The position numbers and the translations under genes are program-made. A stretch of DNA of 14,708 nt from contig JANWYM010000041.1 of the NCBI GenBank assembly GCA_025055355.1, positions 1 through 14,708 on the forward strand, read 5' to 3'. Every line of letters starts with the position of its first letter. The stretch's first letter is position 1. Origin of the DNA: Abditibacteriales bacterium (lineage in GTDB: Bacteria; Armatimonadota; Abditibacteriia; Abditibacteriales; JANWYM01). This document shows positions 6,336 through 13,703 of this stretch, piece by piece. The notes below the pieces were generated by a model. The model saw only the letters and a program-made list of their open reading frames with translations. It was not told where the DNA came from and made no database searches.

Positions 6336-7925
6336 ATGTTCTATCCGCGTCGCGTGATGACTTACAGCGCGTTGTTGTGGCAGGCGTTGACGATGCTGGG
6401 TGGCATAGTAGGTATAAGCATGCCCCTGGGAGCGACGGAGGCGCAGCCATCCCGCCGCCCGAATGTCGTTTTAATTCTCACGGATGACCAGAACTTCAAC
6501 ACCCTTGGCTGCTACGGCTACAAAGTGCTGACGCCCCACATAGACCGCTTGGCGCGGGAGGGCGTGCGCTTCACCCGCTTCTACATCTCCTCCCCTGCCT
6601 GCACGCCCAGCCGCTACACCTGCCTGACCGGGCAATACAGCAGCCGCTGCCAAGCGCCCAGTTTTTTGAGCGCCAACCCTCCAGGGGCGCAGTCTTACGT
6701 CGGCTGGAATACTAATCTGGAGGCGGACGGTTTCAACGTCGCGCGCGTCCTGCAGTCGGCGGGCTATAGAACAGGTTTCGTTGGCAAGTGGCATCTGGGC
6801 GGGACGCAGCGGGATACGCGAAAAAAGTTGGCGCGGGATGCCGACCTGCGCGACCCGCAGGTGGCACAGGCACTGGCAGAGTTCAATGAGGAAGCCATCG
6901 CTGCCATCCGCCGACGGGGATTCGACTACGCTGCCAGCGTTTACTGGCAGAACCTCGACGGGTATGGACTCAACGCCTTGAACGCGCACAACATGGAGTG
7001 GATTGTCAAAGGGGCGTTGGACTTCATTGAGCAGAACAAGGATAAGCCGTTTTTCCTCTACATGGCGACCACTTTGACGCATGGACCTTCGCCGCAGGCG
7101 TCATTGCTGAGAGGCGACGAGCGGCTCACGCCGGCGGGCCTGCTGCCCGAGCCGATTCGCGGCGTCATGCCGTCACGGGCGTCGGTGATAGAGCGCGTCA
7201 AGGCAGCGGGCGTGCCAGAGAACATGGCGTATGCGACGTGGCTGGACGACGGGGTCGGAGCCGTCCTGAAGAAACTGGACGATTTAGGTCTGGCGGAGAA
7301 CACCCTGGTCATTTACTTCAGCGATAACGGCGAGCCGGGGGGCGGGCGCACGCCGCACCCGGCGGGCAAAGCGACCTGCTACGAGGGTGGCGCCCGTGTG
7401 CCGTGCCTGCTGCGCTGGAAGGGGAAGATTGCCCCCAGCGTATGCGAGCGACTGGCGCAAAACATTGACATCACGCCGACGATTCTGGACGCTTGCGGCG
7501 TGACGCCTCCCAAGGGCATGCACCTTGACGGTAGAAGCCTGTTGCCGCTGCTGACAGGTCAAGAAACGTCGTGGCGCGACGCGGTGTTTTTGGAGATCGG
7601 TTACACCCGTGCGGTGGTCACAGAGCGCTGGAAATATATCGCCCTGCGCTATCCACCGCAGAGGCAGAAAGCCATTCAAGACGGAACCTTGGGGCGCCCG
7701 CCCTATCACCTGGACACCTCCCTTGGCTTGCAGCAGAGAGCGCACAAAGCCCATCCGCACTACTTCGACGCAGACCAACTCTATGACCTGCAGAATGACC
7801 CCGATGAGCAGGTGAACTTAGCCAACGACCCCCAACACGCCAAAATCCTTGAGGAGATGAAAGGGCGGCTGGCGGAGTGGCTGAAGAGTTTTCCGCGTCC
7901 GTTTGGGGAGTTGCGTCGCTTGTGA
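6336..7925 (+). CDS. Secreted Cys-type sulfatase (arylsulfatase A family)
   Basis: Hydrolyses sulfate esters, probably on a polysaccharide or glycan, outside the cytoplasmic membrane. It has 529 residues. An N-terminal hydrophobic stretch (~9-33, SALLWQALTMLGGIVGIS) ahead of GATEAQ reads as a Sec signal peptide. The metal-site LILTDDQ (D50, D51) is followed by C89-T-P-S-R93-YTCLTGQ, the Cys-type C-x-P-S-R motif that is converted to formylglycine. GFVGKWHLGG (Lys/His of the active site), FLYMATTLTHGP and IYFSDNGEPGGG (Asp-Asn ligands) follow. The ribosome binding site AAGGGGG (6321-6327) supports ATG 6336. The formylglycine maturase is not in this window. It begins 60 bp after the regulator gene and is probably co-transcribed with it. 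The sulfated substrate cannot be named from sequence. Confidence 0.95.
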   Translation: MFYPRRVMTYSALLWQALTMLGGIVGISMPLGATEAQPSRRPNVVLILTDDQNFNTLGCYGYKVLTPHIDRLAREGVRFTRFYISSPACTPSRYTCLTGQYSSRCQAPSFLSANPPGAQSYVGWNTNLEADGFNVARVLQSAGYRTGFVGKWHLGGTQRDTRKKLARDADLRDPQVAQALAEFNEEAIAAIRRRGFDYAASVYWQNLDGYGLNALNAHNMEWIVKGALDFIEQNKDKPFFLYMATTLTHGPSPQASLLRGDERLTPAGLLPEPIRGVMPSRASVIERVKAAGVPENMAYATWLDDGVGAVLKKLDDLGLAENTLVIYFSDNGEPGGGRTPHPAGKATCYEGGARVPCLLRWKGKIAPSVCERLAQNIDITPTILDACGVTPPKGMHLDGRSLLPLLTGQETSWRDAVFLEIGYTRAVVTERWKYIALRYPPQRQKAIQDGTLGRPPYHLDTSLGLQQRAHKAHPHYFDADQLYDLQNDPDEQVNLANDPQHAKILEEMKGRLAEWLKSFPRPFGELRRL

Positions 7926-7932
7926 GCGACGC
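7913..7932. repeat. Hairpin over the sulfatase stop codon
   Basis: GCGTCGCT-TGTG-AGCGACGC is a perfect 8-bp stem with a 4-nt loop, and the TGA stop (7923-7925) lies in the loop and first stem base. There is no T-run after it, so intrinsic termination is unlikely. It may modulate termination of translation or mRNA decay, or be incidental. Confidence 0.7.
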
Positions 7933-7986
7933 ATTCCCTCACAAAGGCAGCGCAGGGCGCGCCGCTCACAAGGAGATGGAACGATC

Positions 7987-9003
7987 ATGGTCACTCATAC
8001 CTTGACGGTCTCATGCGAAGCCCCCAAACAAGTGGTCGTGAAGGAAGAGCCGCTCCCTGCCTTAGGCGCGGGGATGTTGCTCGTGCGCGGTCGGTTCTCC
8101 GCCATCAGCACCGGCACGGAACTGACGCATGTGATGGCTGACTTCCCGCCAGAGAGCGTGTGGGCGCGCATCACCCGCTACCCACAAAAACTCGGGTATA
8201 GCCATGTGGGGGAGGTCGTCGCCACAGGCGAGGGAGTGGACAAAGTGCAGGTCGGCGACCGCGTGGTCGGGGGAAAGCCCCATAGCCAATGGGTTGTCTA
8301 TCGGCAGGCGGAGCCCTGGGTTAAAGTGCCTGAGGGGGTCTCGGATGAAGCGGCGGCGCTCTGGGCGCTGGCGATCATCGCGCTCAACGGCGTGCGTCGG
8401 GCGAAAGTACAATTAGGCGAGATTGCCGTCGTCTTTGGGCTCGGTCCCATCGGCATCTGGGCGGCGCAGTTCGCTCGCCTTGCGGGAGCGCGTCCGGTCA
8501 TCGGTGTGGACTTAGTGGCGCAGCGGCGGGAGTTAGCCGAAAGAAGCAAGGCGGTGGATGTTGCGCTGGACGGTGTCGATAAGAACCTCCCCGACAAAAT
8601 CGCCGCCCTGACAAACGGGCGGATGGCGGACGTGGTCTTTGAGGTCACGGGCAGCGCGCCAGCGATTGCGGAGGAAGTGAAAGTGGTGCGCAAGCAAGGG
8701 CGACTGGTCATCCTGAGCAGTCCACGTGGCAAGACCGAGTTCGACTTCCACGACTGGTGCAACTATATGAGCCTAAGCATTATCGGCGCGCACGCCAGTT
8801 CGCAGCCGCCCCATGAAAACCCCGATGACCCCTGGACGCGCGAGCGCAACACCGAGTTGTTCTTTGAGTTAGTGAAGCGGGGCGAAGTTGTGACCACAGA
8901 ATTAGTGACTCACCGCATCAAAGGGACAGAGGCGTCCAAAGCCTACGAACTTCTGATGACGGCACGCGGCACGACCGGCATCGTGCTGCTGGACTGGCGG
9001 TAA
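7987..9003 (+). CDS. Medium-chain dehydrogenase/reductase, zinc-ligand-poor (BchC-like subgroup)
   Basis: A 338-residue cytosolic NAD(P)-dependent oxidoreductase of the MDR (alcohol dehydrogenase-like) superfamily. The GroES-like half has SAISTGTELTHV and LGYSHVGEVVATGEGV, where zinc-dependent members have a Cys ligand and a G-H-E motif. The four-Cys structural zinc lobe is also absent, so it probably works without zinc, as in BchC-type and related sugar dehydrogenases. The Rossmann half has VVFGLGPIGIWAAQFARLAG and then VIGVD for NAD(P). ATG 7987 is chosen because AAGGAGAT (7970-7977) precedes it; the longer frame to 7903 overlaps the sulfatase. It follows the sulfatase by 61 bp. Proteins of this subgroup often neighbour Gfo/Idh oxidoreductases in sugar loci. 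Substrate unknown. Confidence 0.9.
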   Translation: MVTHTLTVSCEAPKQVVVKEEPLPALGAGMLLVRGRFSAISTGTELTHVMADFPPESVWARITRYPQKLGYSHVGEVVATGEGVDKVQVGDRVVGGKPHSQWVVYRQAEPWVKVPEGVSDEAAALWALAIIALNGVRRAKVQLGEIAVVFGLGPIGIWAAQFARLAGARPVIGVDLVAQRRELAERSKAVDVALDGVDKNLPDKIAALTNGRMADVVFEVTGSAPAIAEEVKVVRKQGRLVILSSPRGKTEFDFHDWCNYMSLSIIGAHASSQPPHENPDDPWTRERNTELFFELVKRGEVVTTELVTHRIKGTEASKAYELLMTARGTTGIVLLDWR

Positions 9004-9030
9004 GGCTAATTCGGTCGCAGAAGCGGGCTG

Positions 9031-9051
9031 GTAGGGACGCGCCGCCCCTAC
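9031..9051. repeat. GTAGGG...CCCTAC hairpin
   Basis: Stem GTAGGG (9031-9036) with CCCTAC (9046-9051) and a GC-rich 9-nt loop, 27 bp past the dehydrogenase stop. It is followed by GGAAAAGTTT rather than a T-run. It resembles the short GTAGGG-type intergenic palindromes common in environmental bacterial genomes; a terminator role is possible but unproven. Confidence 0.55.
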
Positions 9052-9304
9052 GGAAAAGTTTGGGTCCACGATAGGGCAGCGTCGCAGTGCCGTGGCAAGG
9101 GACAGGACGGTAAGTCCAGTTGCACTGGGAAGGTGGCATGGAGAGAGGAGGCAAGGTGGAAAACGGTGCGCTGACCTTCCGTCCGCCCGAAAGGCCTCAG
9201 GGCAACCTTAAGCGGGTTTGGCGTGCTGCTGTTGCGCGATGATGGGGATGTTGTAAGGTGGCGGGGCTGAGCGAACAAGGAAGGAAGGGCAGACTCTTTA
9301 TTCG

Positions 9305-9390
9305 CGGAGGAATCATCCATGTCCCCCGGGAGACACCACGCCGGATGAAGATCGTTCTCGTCCGCCTCGTCGTCCCCGTTCTCGAACCTC
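9305..9390 (-). repeat. Dispersed ~80-bp repeat, copy B, with internal palindrome
   Basis: Reading the minus strand, this matches copy A at 4921-5002: a GAGGTTCGAGAACG start, a GACGAG-type tract, TTCATCCGGCGTGGTG, a palindrome, and a CCTCCG end. The palindrome here is TGTCTCCCGGGGGACA on the minus strand (9320-9335 on plus), a different sequence from the hairpin in copy A but at the same place. Confidence 0.8.
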
Positions 9391-9419
9391 ACAAACGACG
9401 ACGAGGAGAACGGGGACGA
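9370..9419. repeat. 14-bp inverted repeat (TCGTCCCCGTTCTC / GAGAACGGGGACGA)
   Basis: Perfect arms at 9370-9383 and 9406-9419 with a 22-nt loop. The left arm belongs to copy B of the dispersed repeat; the right arm resembles the start of another copy in the opposite direction (GAGAACGGGGACGATTTTC). It therefore looks like two head-to-head repeat fragments rather than a terminator. Confidence 0.75.
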
Positions 9420-9570
9420 TTTTCGAGGGAGTAGTTCACGCCGAGGCGTCGGCACCGCGCCCGGTGAACATTCCGTTCTTGAACGCCCGGCTTGGTTCGG
9501 GACTGAGTGGGCAACCCGCCTCCAATCCCGACACGTCGGGCGGACGTCCGAAAGTTGTGTTGGAGCAGCC

Positions 9571-11793
9571 ATGAGCCTAAAGCATCCGATTTGTCGTTGG
9601 TATGTATTCGTCTTGGCTCTCTTTGTCGTGGCGACGGGAGGCGGCAAGGGTTTCGCGGGGCCGCCGGTGGCTGCGCGCCTCGACCCACACACCTTCGTGG
9701 ATGCCGTCGCGCACGGGGCTGACCCTACTGGTGTGCGGGACTCGACCGATGCTCTCCAAGCAGCGATTCGTGAGTCAGTGGAGCAGCAGAAGGTTTGCTA
9801 CTTACGCCCTGGCACTTACCGCATCAGCCGAACGCTGCGCATCGTGCTGGACGGGGAAGGCGGGGGCGATTTTAACGTCGAGGCGGCGATTCTCATGGGG
9901 GGCGTCCCCAAGCCCACAATCGTCCTGGCGCCCCATGCCAGACTCGAGAGCAGCCAGTATGTCATTCATTTCTGGTCTCGTAAGTGGCGGTATCGTAAGC
10001 GGGATTGGGACGGCGACGGGGATGTGGACCGAGACGACCGCTGGGCGACGCCTTACCACCCTGACCACGAGCAGCCCAACACGCTTTACAATACGAAGAT
10101 GATCAACCTCCGCGTGCGTGTGGAGAAAGGGAATCCGGGGGCGACCGCCGTGCGCATGCGGGGGGCGCAGGGGACGGGCGTGCAGGACGTGGATATCGAG
10201 CTCCTTGAGGACGACGCGGTCGGACTCAGTGGCGGCTGTGGTTCGGGCGGGGGACACTTTAATGTGCAGGTCACGGGCGGACGCATCGGACTCGACCTGA
10301 CCGATGCCCAGCCTGCGCCGACCATCGCGGGCGTGACCCTGCTCGACCAATCGGAGGCGGCGATTCTCTACAAGGGGCGGCAAACGCTCACGGCTGTCGG
10401 CTGCGAGGTCCGCAGTGCGCGCAGCGCGGGACCGCTCATCCGCTCTGGGGGCGCGATGTCACTTTTGGACACCACGATTGATTTTCCCGTTGAGCGGGAC
10501 ACGAACGTAGCCATCGTCACCTCCGGCACGCTTTATCTGCGGAACGTGTTTGTGCGCGGTGCAAGGACGCTCGTGCAAGCGCGGTCGGGCGAGAGGTCTA
10601 TGACCTTGCTTTCCAGCCCGCGTTCGGGATGGGTGCGGGTGCGGCAATACGCGCGGGCGCAGCATGTGTCCACGCCTTATTTTCATGCGCCCAGTCAGAA
10701 CTACTACTCGCACCCTGTCTACGTGAACGGGAGTCGCCTGTCAAGCGATTTTACCGAACCGCTCTCTAACGAGCCGCCACCCTCCGGGCTTCGCGCGAAG
10801 CATGTATGGAAGGACTTTCCCACTTGGGAGCAGGGCGTCGTGCCCGCTGGCATGGACAGCGATGCCATTCAGAAGGCAATTGACAGCCATCGTGGCGGTG
10901 TCGTTTTCCTCCCGAAGGGCATCTACACCATCAAGAAGACTCTCTTCCTCTACCGCGACACGACCCTCATCGGCGCAGGACGGCATCTAACCGTGCTGCG
11001 CCCCGCGCCCGGGTTTGACCGTCAGCCGCTTATCGAGACCGAAGAGGTTGCTCAAGCATCCACGCGGCTGGCGTTCCTCAAACTGGAGTTCCACAACGCT
11101 GTAGGTCCGCGCGCGTATGCGCTGTCGTGGCGGTGCGGCGGGGACGCAATGGTGCGCTCCGTGAACTTCCAAAGCCGCTACACTGGGGGCGCGGCGCTCG
11201 AAGCGCCGTTTGTTGTCATCTCAGGACACGGGGGCGGACGATGGTATGAGTTCTTCAACACGAACAGTGCCTTCAATCAGGGACTGGGCTATCGGCACCT
11301 GCTCATCCGCGATGCGCAAGGCCCGCTGCGCTTCTATCAGTGCAACCCTGAGCACGCCATCCCCGGCGGAAGGACGAACGAGGGTGTCAAAAACGTGCCG
11401 CAGATCGAGGTGGTGCGCTCGCAGTTCATCACCTTCTATGGGCTTAAGGGCGAAGGCAATAACCCGCTTCTGTGGGTGCGCGACTCCGACCATGTGATAG
11501 TATCTGGCACCGGCGGCAACGCCTCAGCGATGCCTGACCAAAGTCTGTTCCTCTTCCAGAACGTGCCCAACTGGCTCTGTGCCAACGCGATGGATTCGCC
11601 CCGACCGACCAACTCGAACTATCTCAAGTTCTCCGGCGCGGCGGTCGACCCAAGCCGCTGGAGCATCATCCGCGAGAGGCAGGGGATGACCGTGATAGAC
11701 ACCCAGCGTGAAGACCCGCCAAGGGCAGGTGCGGACCGTCCGGTGTTGGTTCTTCGGGGGATGCCGCGCAGCGAGCCATCGAGCGCTCTTTGA
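9571..11793 (+). CDS. Secreted right-handed beta-helix protein with two pectate-lyase-3-like repeats
   Basis: A 740-residue protein with a Sec-type leader (residues ~1-30, WYVFVLALFVVATGGG, cleavage plausible after GFA). A first pectate-lyase-3/glycosyl-hydrolase-28-like segment begins at about residue 45 (AVAHGADPTGVRDSTDALQA) and contains YLRPGTYRISRTLRI. A second begins near residue 415 (WEQGVVPAGMDSDAIQKAI) with VVFLPKGIYTIKKTLFLYRD. Such folds bind or cleave polysaccharides at the surface or outside the cell; the actual reaction is not assignable. Between them, D147-G-D-G-D-V-D-R-D-D156 forms an EF-hand/dockerin-like calcium loop. The ribosome binding site GGAG (9562-9565) supports ATG 9571. 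It lies between the two sulfatase genes, suggesting a shared sulfated or uronate-containing substrate. Whether it is a lyase, hydrolase or non-catalytic binding protein is open. Confidence 0.85.
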   Translation: MSLKHPICRWYVFVLALFVVATGGGKGFAGPPVAARLDPHTFVDAVAHGADPTGVRDSTDALQAAIRESVEQQKVCYLRPGTYRISRTLRIVLDGEGGGDFNVEAAILMGGVPKPTIVLAPHARLESSQYVIHFWSRKWRYRKRDWDGDGDVDRDDRWATPYHPDHEQPNTLYNTKMINLRVRVEKGNPGATAVRMRGAQGTGVQDVDIELLEDDAVGLSGGCGSGGGHFNVQVTGGRIGLDLTDAQPAPTIAGVTLLDQSEAAILYKGRQTLTAVGCEVRSARSAGPLIRSGGAMSLLDTTIDFPVERDTNVAIVTSGTLYLRNVFVRGARTLVQARSGERSMTLLSSPRSGWVRVRQYARAQHVSTPYFHAPSQNYYSHPVYVNGSRLSSDFTEPLSNEPPPSGLRAKHVWKDFPTWEQGVVPAGMDSDAIQKAIDSHRGGVVFLPKGIYTIKKTLFLYRDTTLIGAGRHLTVLRPAPGFDRQPLIETEEVAQASTRLAFLKLEFHNAVGPRAYALSWRCGGDAMVRSVNFQSRYTGGAALEAPFVVISGHGGGRWYEFFNTNSAFNQGLGYRHLLIRDAQGPLRFYQCNPEHAIPGGRTNEGVKNVPQIEVVRSQFITFYGLKGEGNNPLLWVRDSDHVIVSGTGGNASAMPDQSLFLFQNVPNWLCANAMDSPRPTNSNYLKFSGAAVDPSRWSIIRERQGMTVIDTQREDPPRAGADRPVLVLRGMPRSEPSSAL

Positions 11794-12102
11794 ATCCAAC
11801 GTTGACTCAAGGAAACACCGATGGGCAAAATCCTGCCCCTATCTCCAGTTTCACCGCAGGTCGCCAGAACCGTAGGGCGCCTGACGGTCAAACGTTGCGG
11901 TGCGGTCAGAAGCCACAGGGCAGGGGCATGAAAGATCCCGTCGGCGAGCCCACATTGGTTCGGGAACATCCTACCGCCCCACTCTCAATCCCGACAAATA
12001 GGGAGGGCGAGGCTCCCGCCGAACCATCGGCTCCGCAGGAGCGTCACCCTCCCGCTGGGACAGCCCTCCCGGAGGGGCAGTTATTTTTGTGAGGAGGTCA
12101 AC
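11794..12102. other. 309-bp non-coding gap with palindromic repeat upstream of the second sulfatase
   Basis: An open frame crosses most of this gap, but its product is low-complexity, carries the REGEAPAEP repeat signature and has no ribosome binding site, so I do not call it a gene. The 54-bp palindromic repeat (12001-12054) and a GC-rich CCCTCCCGGAGGGG palindrome (around 12066-12079) precede the ribosome binding site GAGGAGG (12091-12097) of the next gene. No consensus promoter is seen. Confidence 0.7.
12001..12054. repeat. 54-bp palindromic repeat, copy 1 (REGEAPAEP/ASPS type)
   Basis: Starts GGGAGGGCGAGGCTCCCGCC and ends AGCGTCACCCTCCCG, so the two ends are imperfect reverse complements. 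The segment at 13650-13703 aligns without gaps over the same 54 bp, at roughly three-quarters identity by hand count. Such elements are usually recognised by their translation, GEAPAEP on one strand and ASPS on the other. Confidence 0.75.
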
Positions 12103-13569
12103 ATGACCGAACTAACGCGACGCGAGGTCATTGCTGGTATGATGGGTTTAGGTCTGACGGGTTACGTGCTGAGCGACGAAGAGCGCGGGCGAGGCGGCGC
12201 GTCCCCATCTCGTCCCAACATTCTTTGGTTAATTGCCGAGGACTTCGGTCCGCATCTGGGCTGTTACGGCACGAAGGAGGTCTGGACGCCGAACCTCGAC
12301 CGCCTCGCCGCTGAGGGCGTGCGCTACACGCGCTGCTTCACCACCGCGCCGGTCTGTTCCCCCAGCCGCTCCGCTTTCATGACGGGGATGTATCAGACCA
12401 CCATCGGGGCGCACCACCATCGCTCCCACCGCGACGATGATTATCGTCTGCCCGAAGGCGTGCGCGTCGCCACTGACTGGATGCGCGACGCGGGCTACTT
12501 TACCGCCAACATTCGCACCTTCCCACAAGGGGTGGGCTTTAACGGCACTGGTAAAACCGATTGGAACTTCCTCTACGAGGGCGAGCCGTTCGACTCCGAC
12601 CGCTGGGAAGACCTCAAAGCGCACCAACCGTTCTTCGCGCAAGTCAACTTCAGGGAGACGCATCGCGCCTTCACTTCCCCCCGGCGCGCCGACCCAGCGA
12701 AGGTGGAGATTCCGCCGTATTATCCCGACCACCCCGTGACGCGCGAGGACTGGGCAAAGTATCTCGACGCGGCGAGCGAACTGGACGAGAAGGTGGGCAG
12801 GGTGCTGCGGCAGCTGGAGTCCGATGGATTGGCGGACAACACCATCGTTTTCTTCTTCGCCGACAACGGACAGGCGCACGTGCGCGGCAAGCAATTCTGC
12901 TACGACAGCGGCTTGCACATCCCCCTCCTCATTCGCTGGGCAAAGAACTTTCCTTTGCCCAAGCATTTCCAGCCGGGCACCGTAGACCATCGGCTCATCT
13001 CCACGATTGACTTCCTGCCGACGATCCTGGACATCGCGGGGATGAAGAAGCCGCCGCAGATGCAGGGCGAAGTATTTCTCGGCGACAATGCCGCGCCGCC
13101 CCGGCAGTATGTCTTTGGTGCCCGCGACCGCTGTGATGAGACGGTGTTCCGCTTCCGCACGGTGCGTGACGCTCGTTATCGCTACATCCGCAACTTCACC
13201 CCCGACCGTCCTTTCCTGCAACCTAACGCCTACAAAGAGCGTTCCTATCCCGTCTGGAATCTGCTCAAGCAACTGGACGCGGAAGGCAAACTCACCCCCG
13301 CGCAGAAGTTCCTCACCGCGCCGACCATGCCTGCCGAGGAACTCTACGATTTAGAGAACGACCCGCATGAGGTTCACAACCTGGTGTCCTCCTCCGACCC
13401 GGAGCATCAAGCCGCGCTGAGGCGGCTGCGCGCGGTGCTGGAGAAGTGGATAGAGGAGACGAACGACCAGGGGCGCATCCTCGAACCGCCCGAAGTAGCG
13501 GCGGCGAAGGGGGTCACCAAGCCCGGCTCCAATCCGAACGCGACGGCAATCAGGAGAAGAAAATCGTGA
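12103..13569 (+). CDS. Cys-type sulfatase with Tat-like N-terminus
   Basis: A 488-residue sulfatase. The leader T5-R-R-E-V-I10 followed by AGMMGLGLTGYVLS looks like a twin-arginine signal, unlike the Sec-type leader of the first sulfatase. The metal site is LIAEDFG (E46-D47 where D-D is usual), followed by C85-S-P-S-R89-SAFMTGMYQ for formylglycine formation and FFFADNGQAHVRGKQ for the Asp-Asn ligands. The segment WDLE-like end EELYDLENDPHEVHNL is typical of the sulfatase C-terminal domain. GAGGAGG (12091-12097) precedes the ATG by 5 nt. The spacer between leader and catalytic domain reads RGRGGASPSRP. Role: removing sulfate from a glycan, with a different specificity from the first enzyme; substrate unknown. 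No sulfatase-maturating enzyme is seen nearby. Confidence 0.93.
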   Translation: MTELTRREVIAGMMGLGLTGYVLSDEERGRGGASPSRPNILWLIAEDFGPHLGCYGTKEVWTPNLDRLAAEGVRYTRCFTTAPVCSPSRSAFMTGMYQTTIGAHHHRSHRDDDYRLPEGVRVATDWMRDAGYFTANIRTFPQGVGFNGTGKTDWNFLYEGEPFDSDRWEDLKAHQPFFAQVNFRETHRAFTSPRRADPAKVEIPPYYPDHPVTREDWAKYLDAASELDEKVGRVLRQLESDGLADNTIVFFFADNGQAHVRGKQFCYDSGLHIPLLIRWAKNFPLPKHFQPGTVDHRLISTIDFLPTILDIAGMKKPPQMQGEVFLGDNAAPPRQYVFGARDRCDETVFRFRTVRDARYRYIRNFTPDRPFLQPNAYKERSYPVWNLLKQLDAEGKLTPAQKFLTAPTMPAEELYDLENDPHEVHNLVSSSDPEHQAALRRLRAVLEKWIEETNDQGRILEPPEVAAAKGVTKPGSNPNATAIRRRKS

Positions 13570-13585
13570 GGGGTTGTTGAAAGAC

Positions 13586-13603
13586 CGAAACTTTCCCGTT
13601 TCG
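13586..13603. terminator. Possible weak hairpin between convergent genes
   Basis: CGAAAC-TTTCCC-GTTTCG, a 6-bp stem with a 6-nt loop, 17 bp after the second sulfatase stop. It is followed by CCTCCC rather than a T-run, so an intrinsic terminator is only a weak suggestion based on its location. Confidence 0.3.
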
Positions 13604-13649
13604 CCTCCCAACCCTTCTAAAAAAGTAGCCCGCGACGGGATACACCTAC

Positions 13650-13703
13650 GGGCAGGTGAAGCCCCAGCAGAGCCGTCGGTTCGGTGGGAGCCTCACCCTC
13701 CCG
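13650..13703. repeat. 54-bp palindromic repeat, copy 2, overlapping the MFS gene 3' end
   Basis: Aligns end to end with 12001-12054, the best-conserved part being the right end CTCACCCTCCCG. The stop codon of the leftward MFS gene (13693-13695) lies inside this copy, so the last few residues (PSGG) are encoded by repeat sequence. It also fills much of the 123-bp convergent gap between the sulfatase and MFS genes. Confidence 0.75.

Larger units (their letters stand above)
9004..9570. other. 567-bp non-coding region rich in palindromes and repeats
   Basis: No reading frame here resembles a known protein; the long minus-strand frame over 9048-9692 is a composition artefact that runs into the next gene. 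Contents in order: a GTAGGG/CCCTAC hairpin (9031-9051), about 240 bp of unremarkable purine-rich sequence, copy B of the dispersed repeat (9305-9390, minus), an inverted partner giving 14-bp arms (9370-9419), and a short palindrome CCCGACACGTCGGG (9527-9540) 30 bp before the next gene. A promoter for the next gene is expected here, but I see no consensus pair. Confidence 0.75.

Noticed and set aside
9319..9348. Nine-codon ORF (MSPGRHHAG) with GGAGG 8 nt upstream
   Set aside because: It falls within copy B of a dispersed repeat, and copy A has no equivalent, so the ribosome-binding-like spacing is probably chance.
9527..9540. CCCGACACGTCGGG as operator or terminator
   Set aside because: A 6-bp palindrome is common in GC-rich DNA and there is no T-run or promoter next to it.
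9048..9692. Minus-strand frame across the 567-bp gap
   Set aside because: No recognisable domain; it runs into the start of the beta-helix gene and through the repeats.
11790..12092. 100-residue frame before the second sulfatase
   Set aside because: Low complexity, includes the GEAPAEP repeat, no ribosome binding site, no family resemblance.
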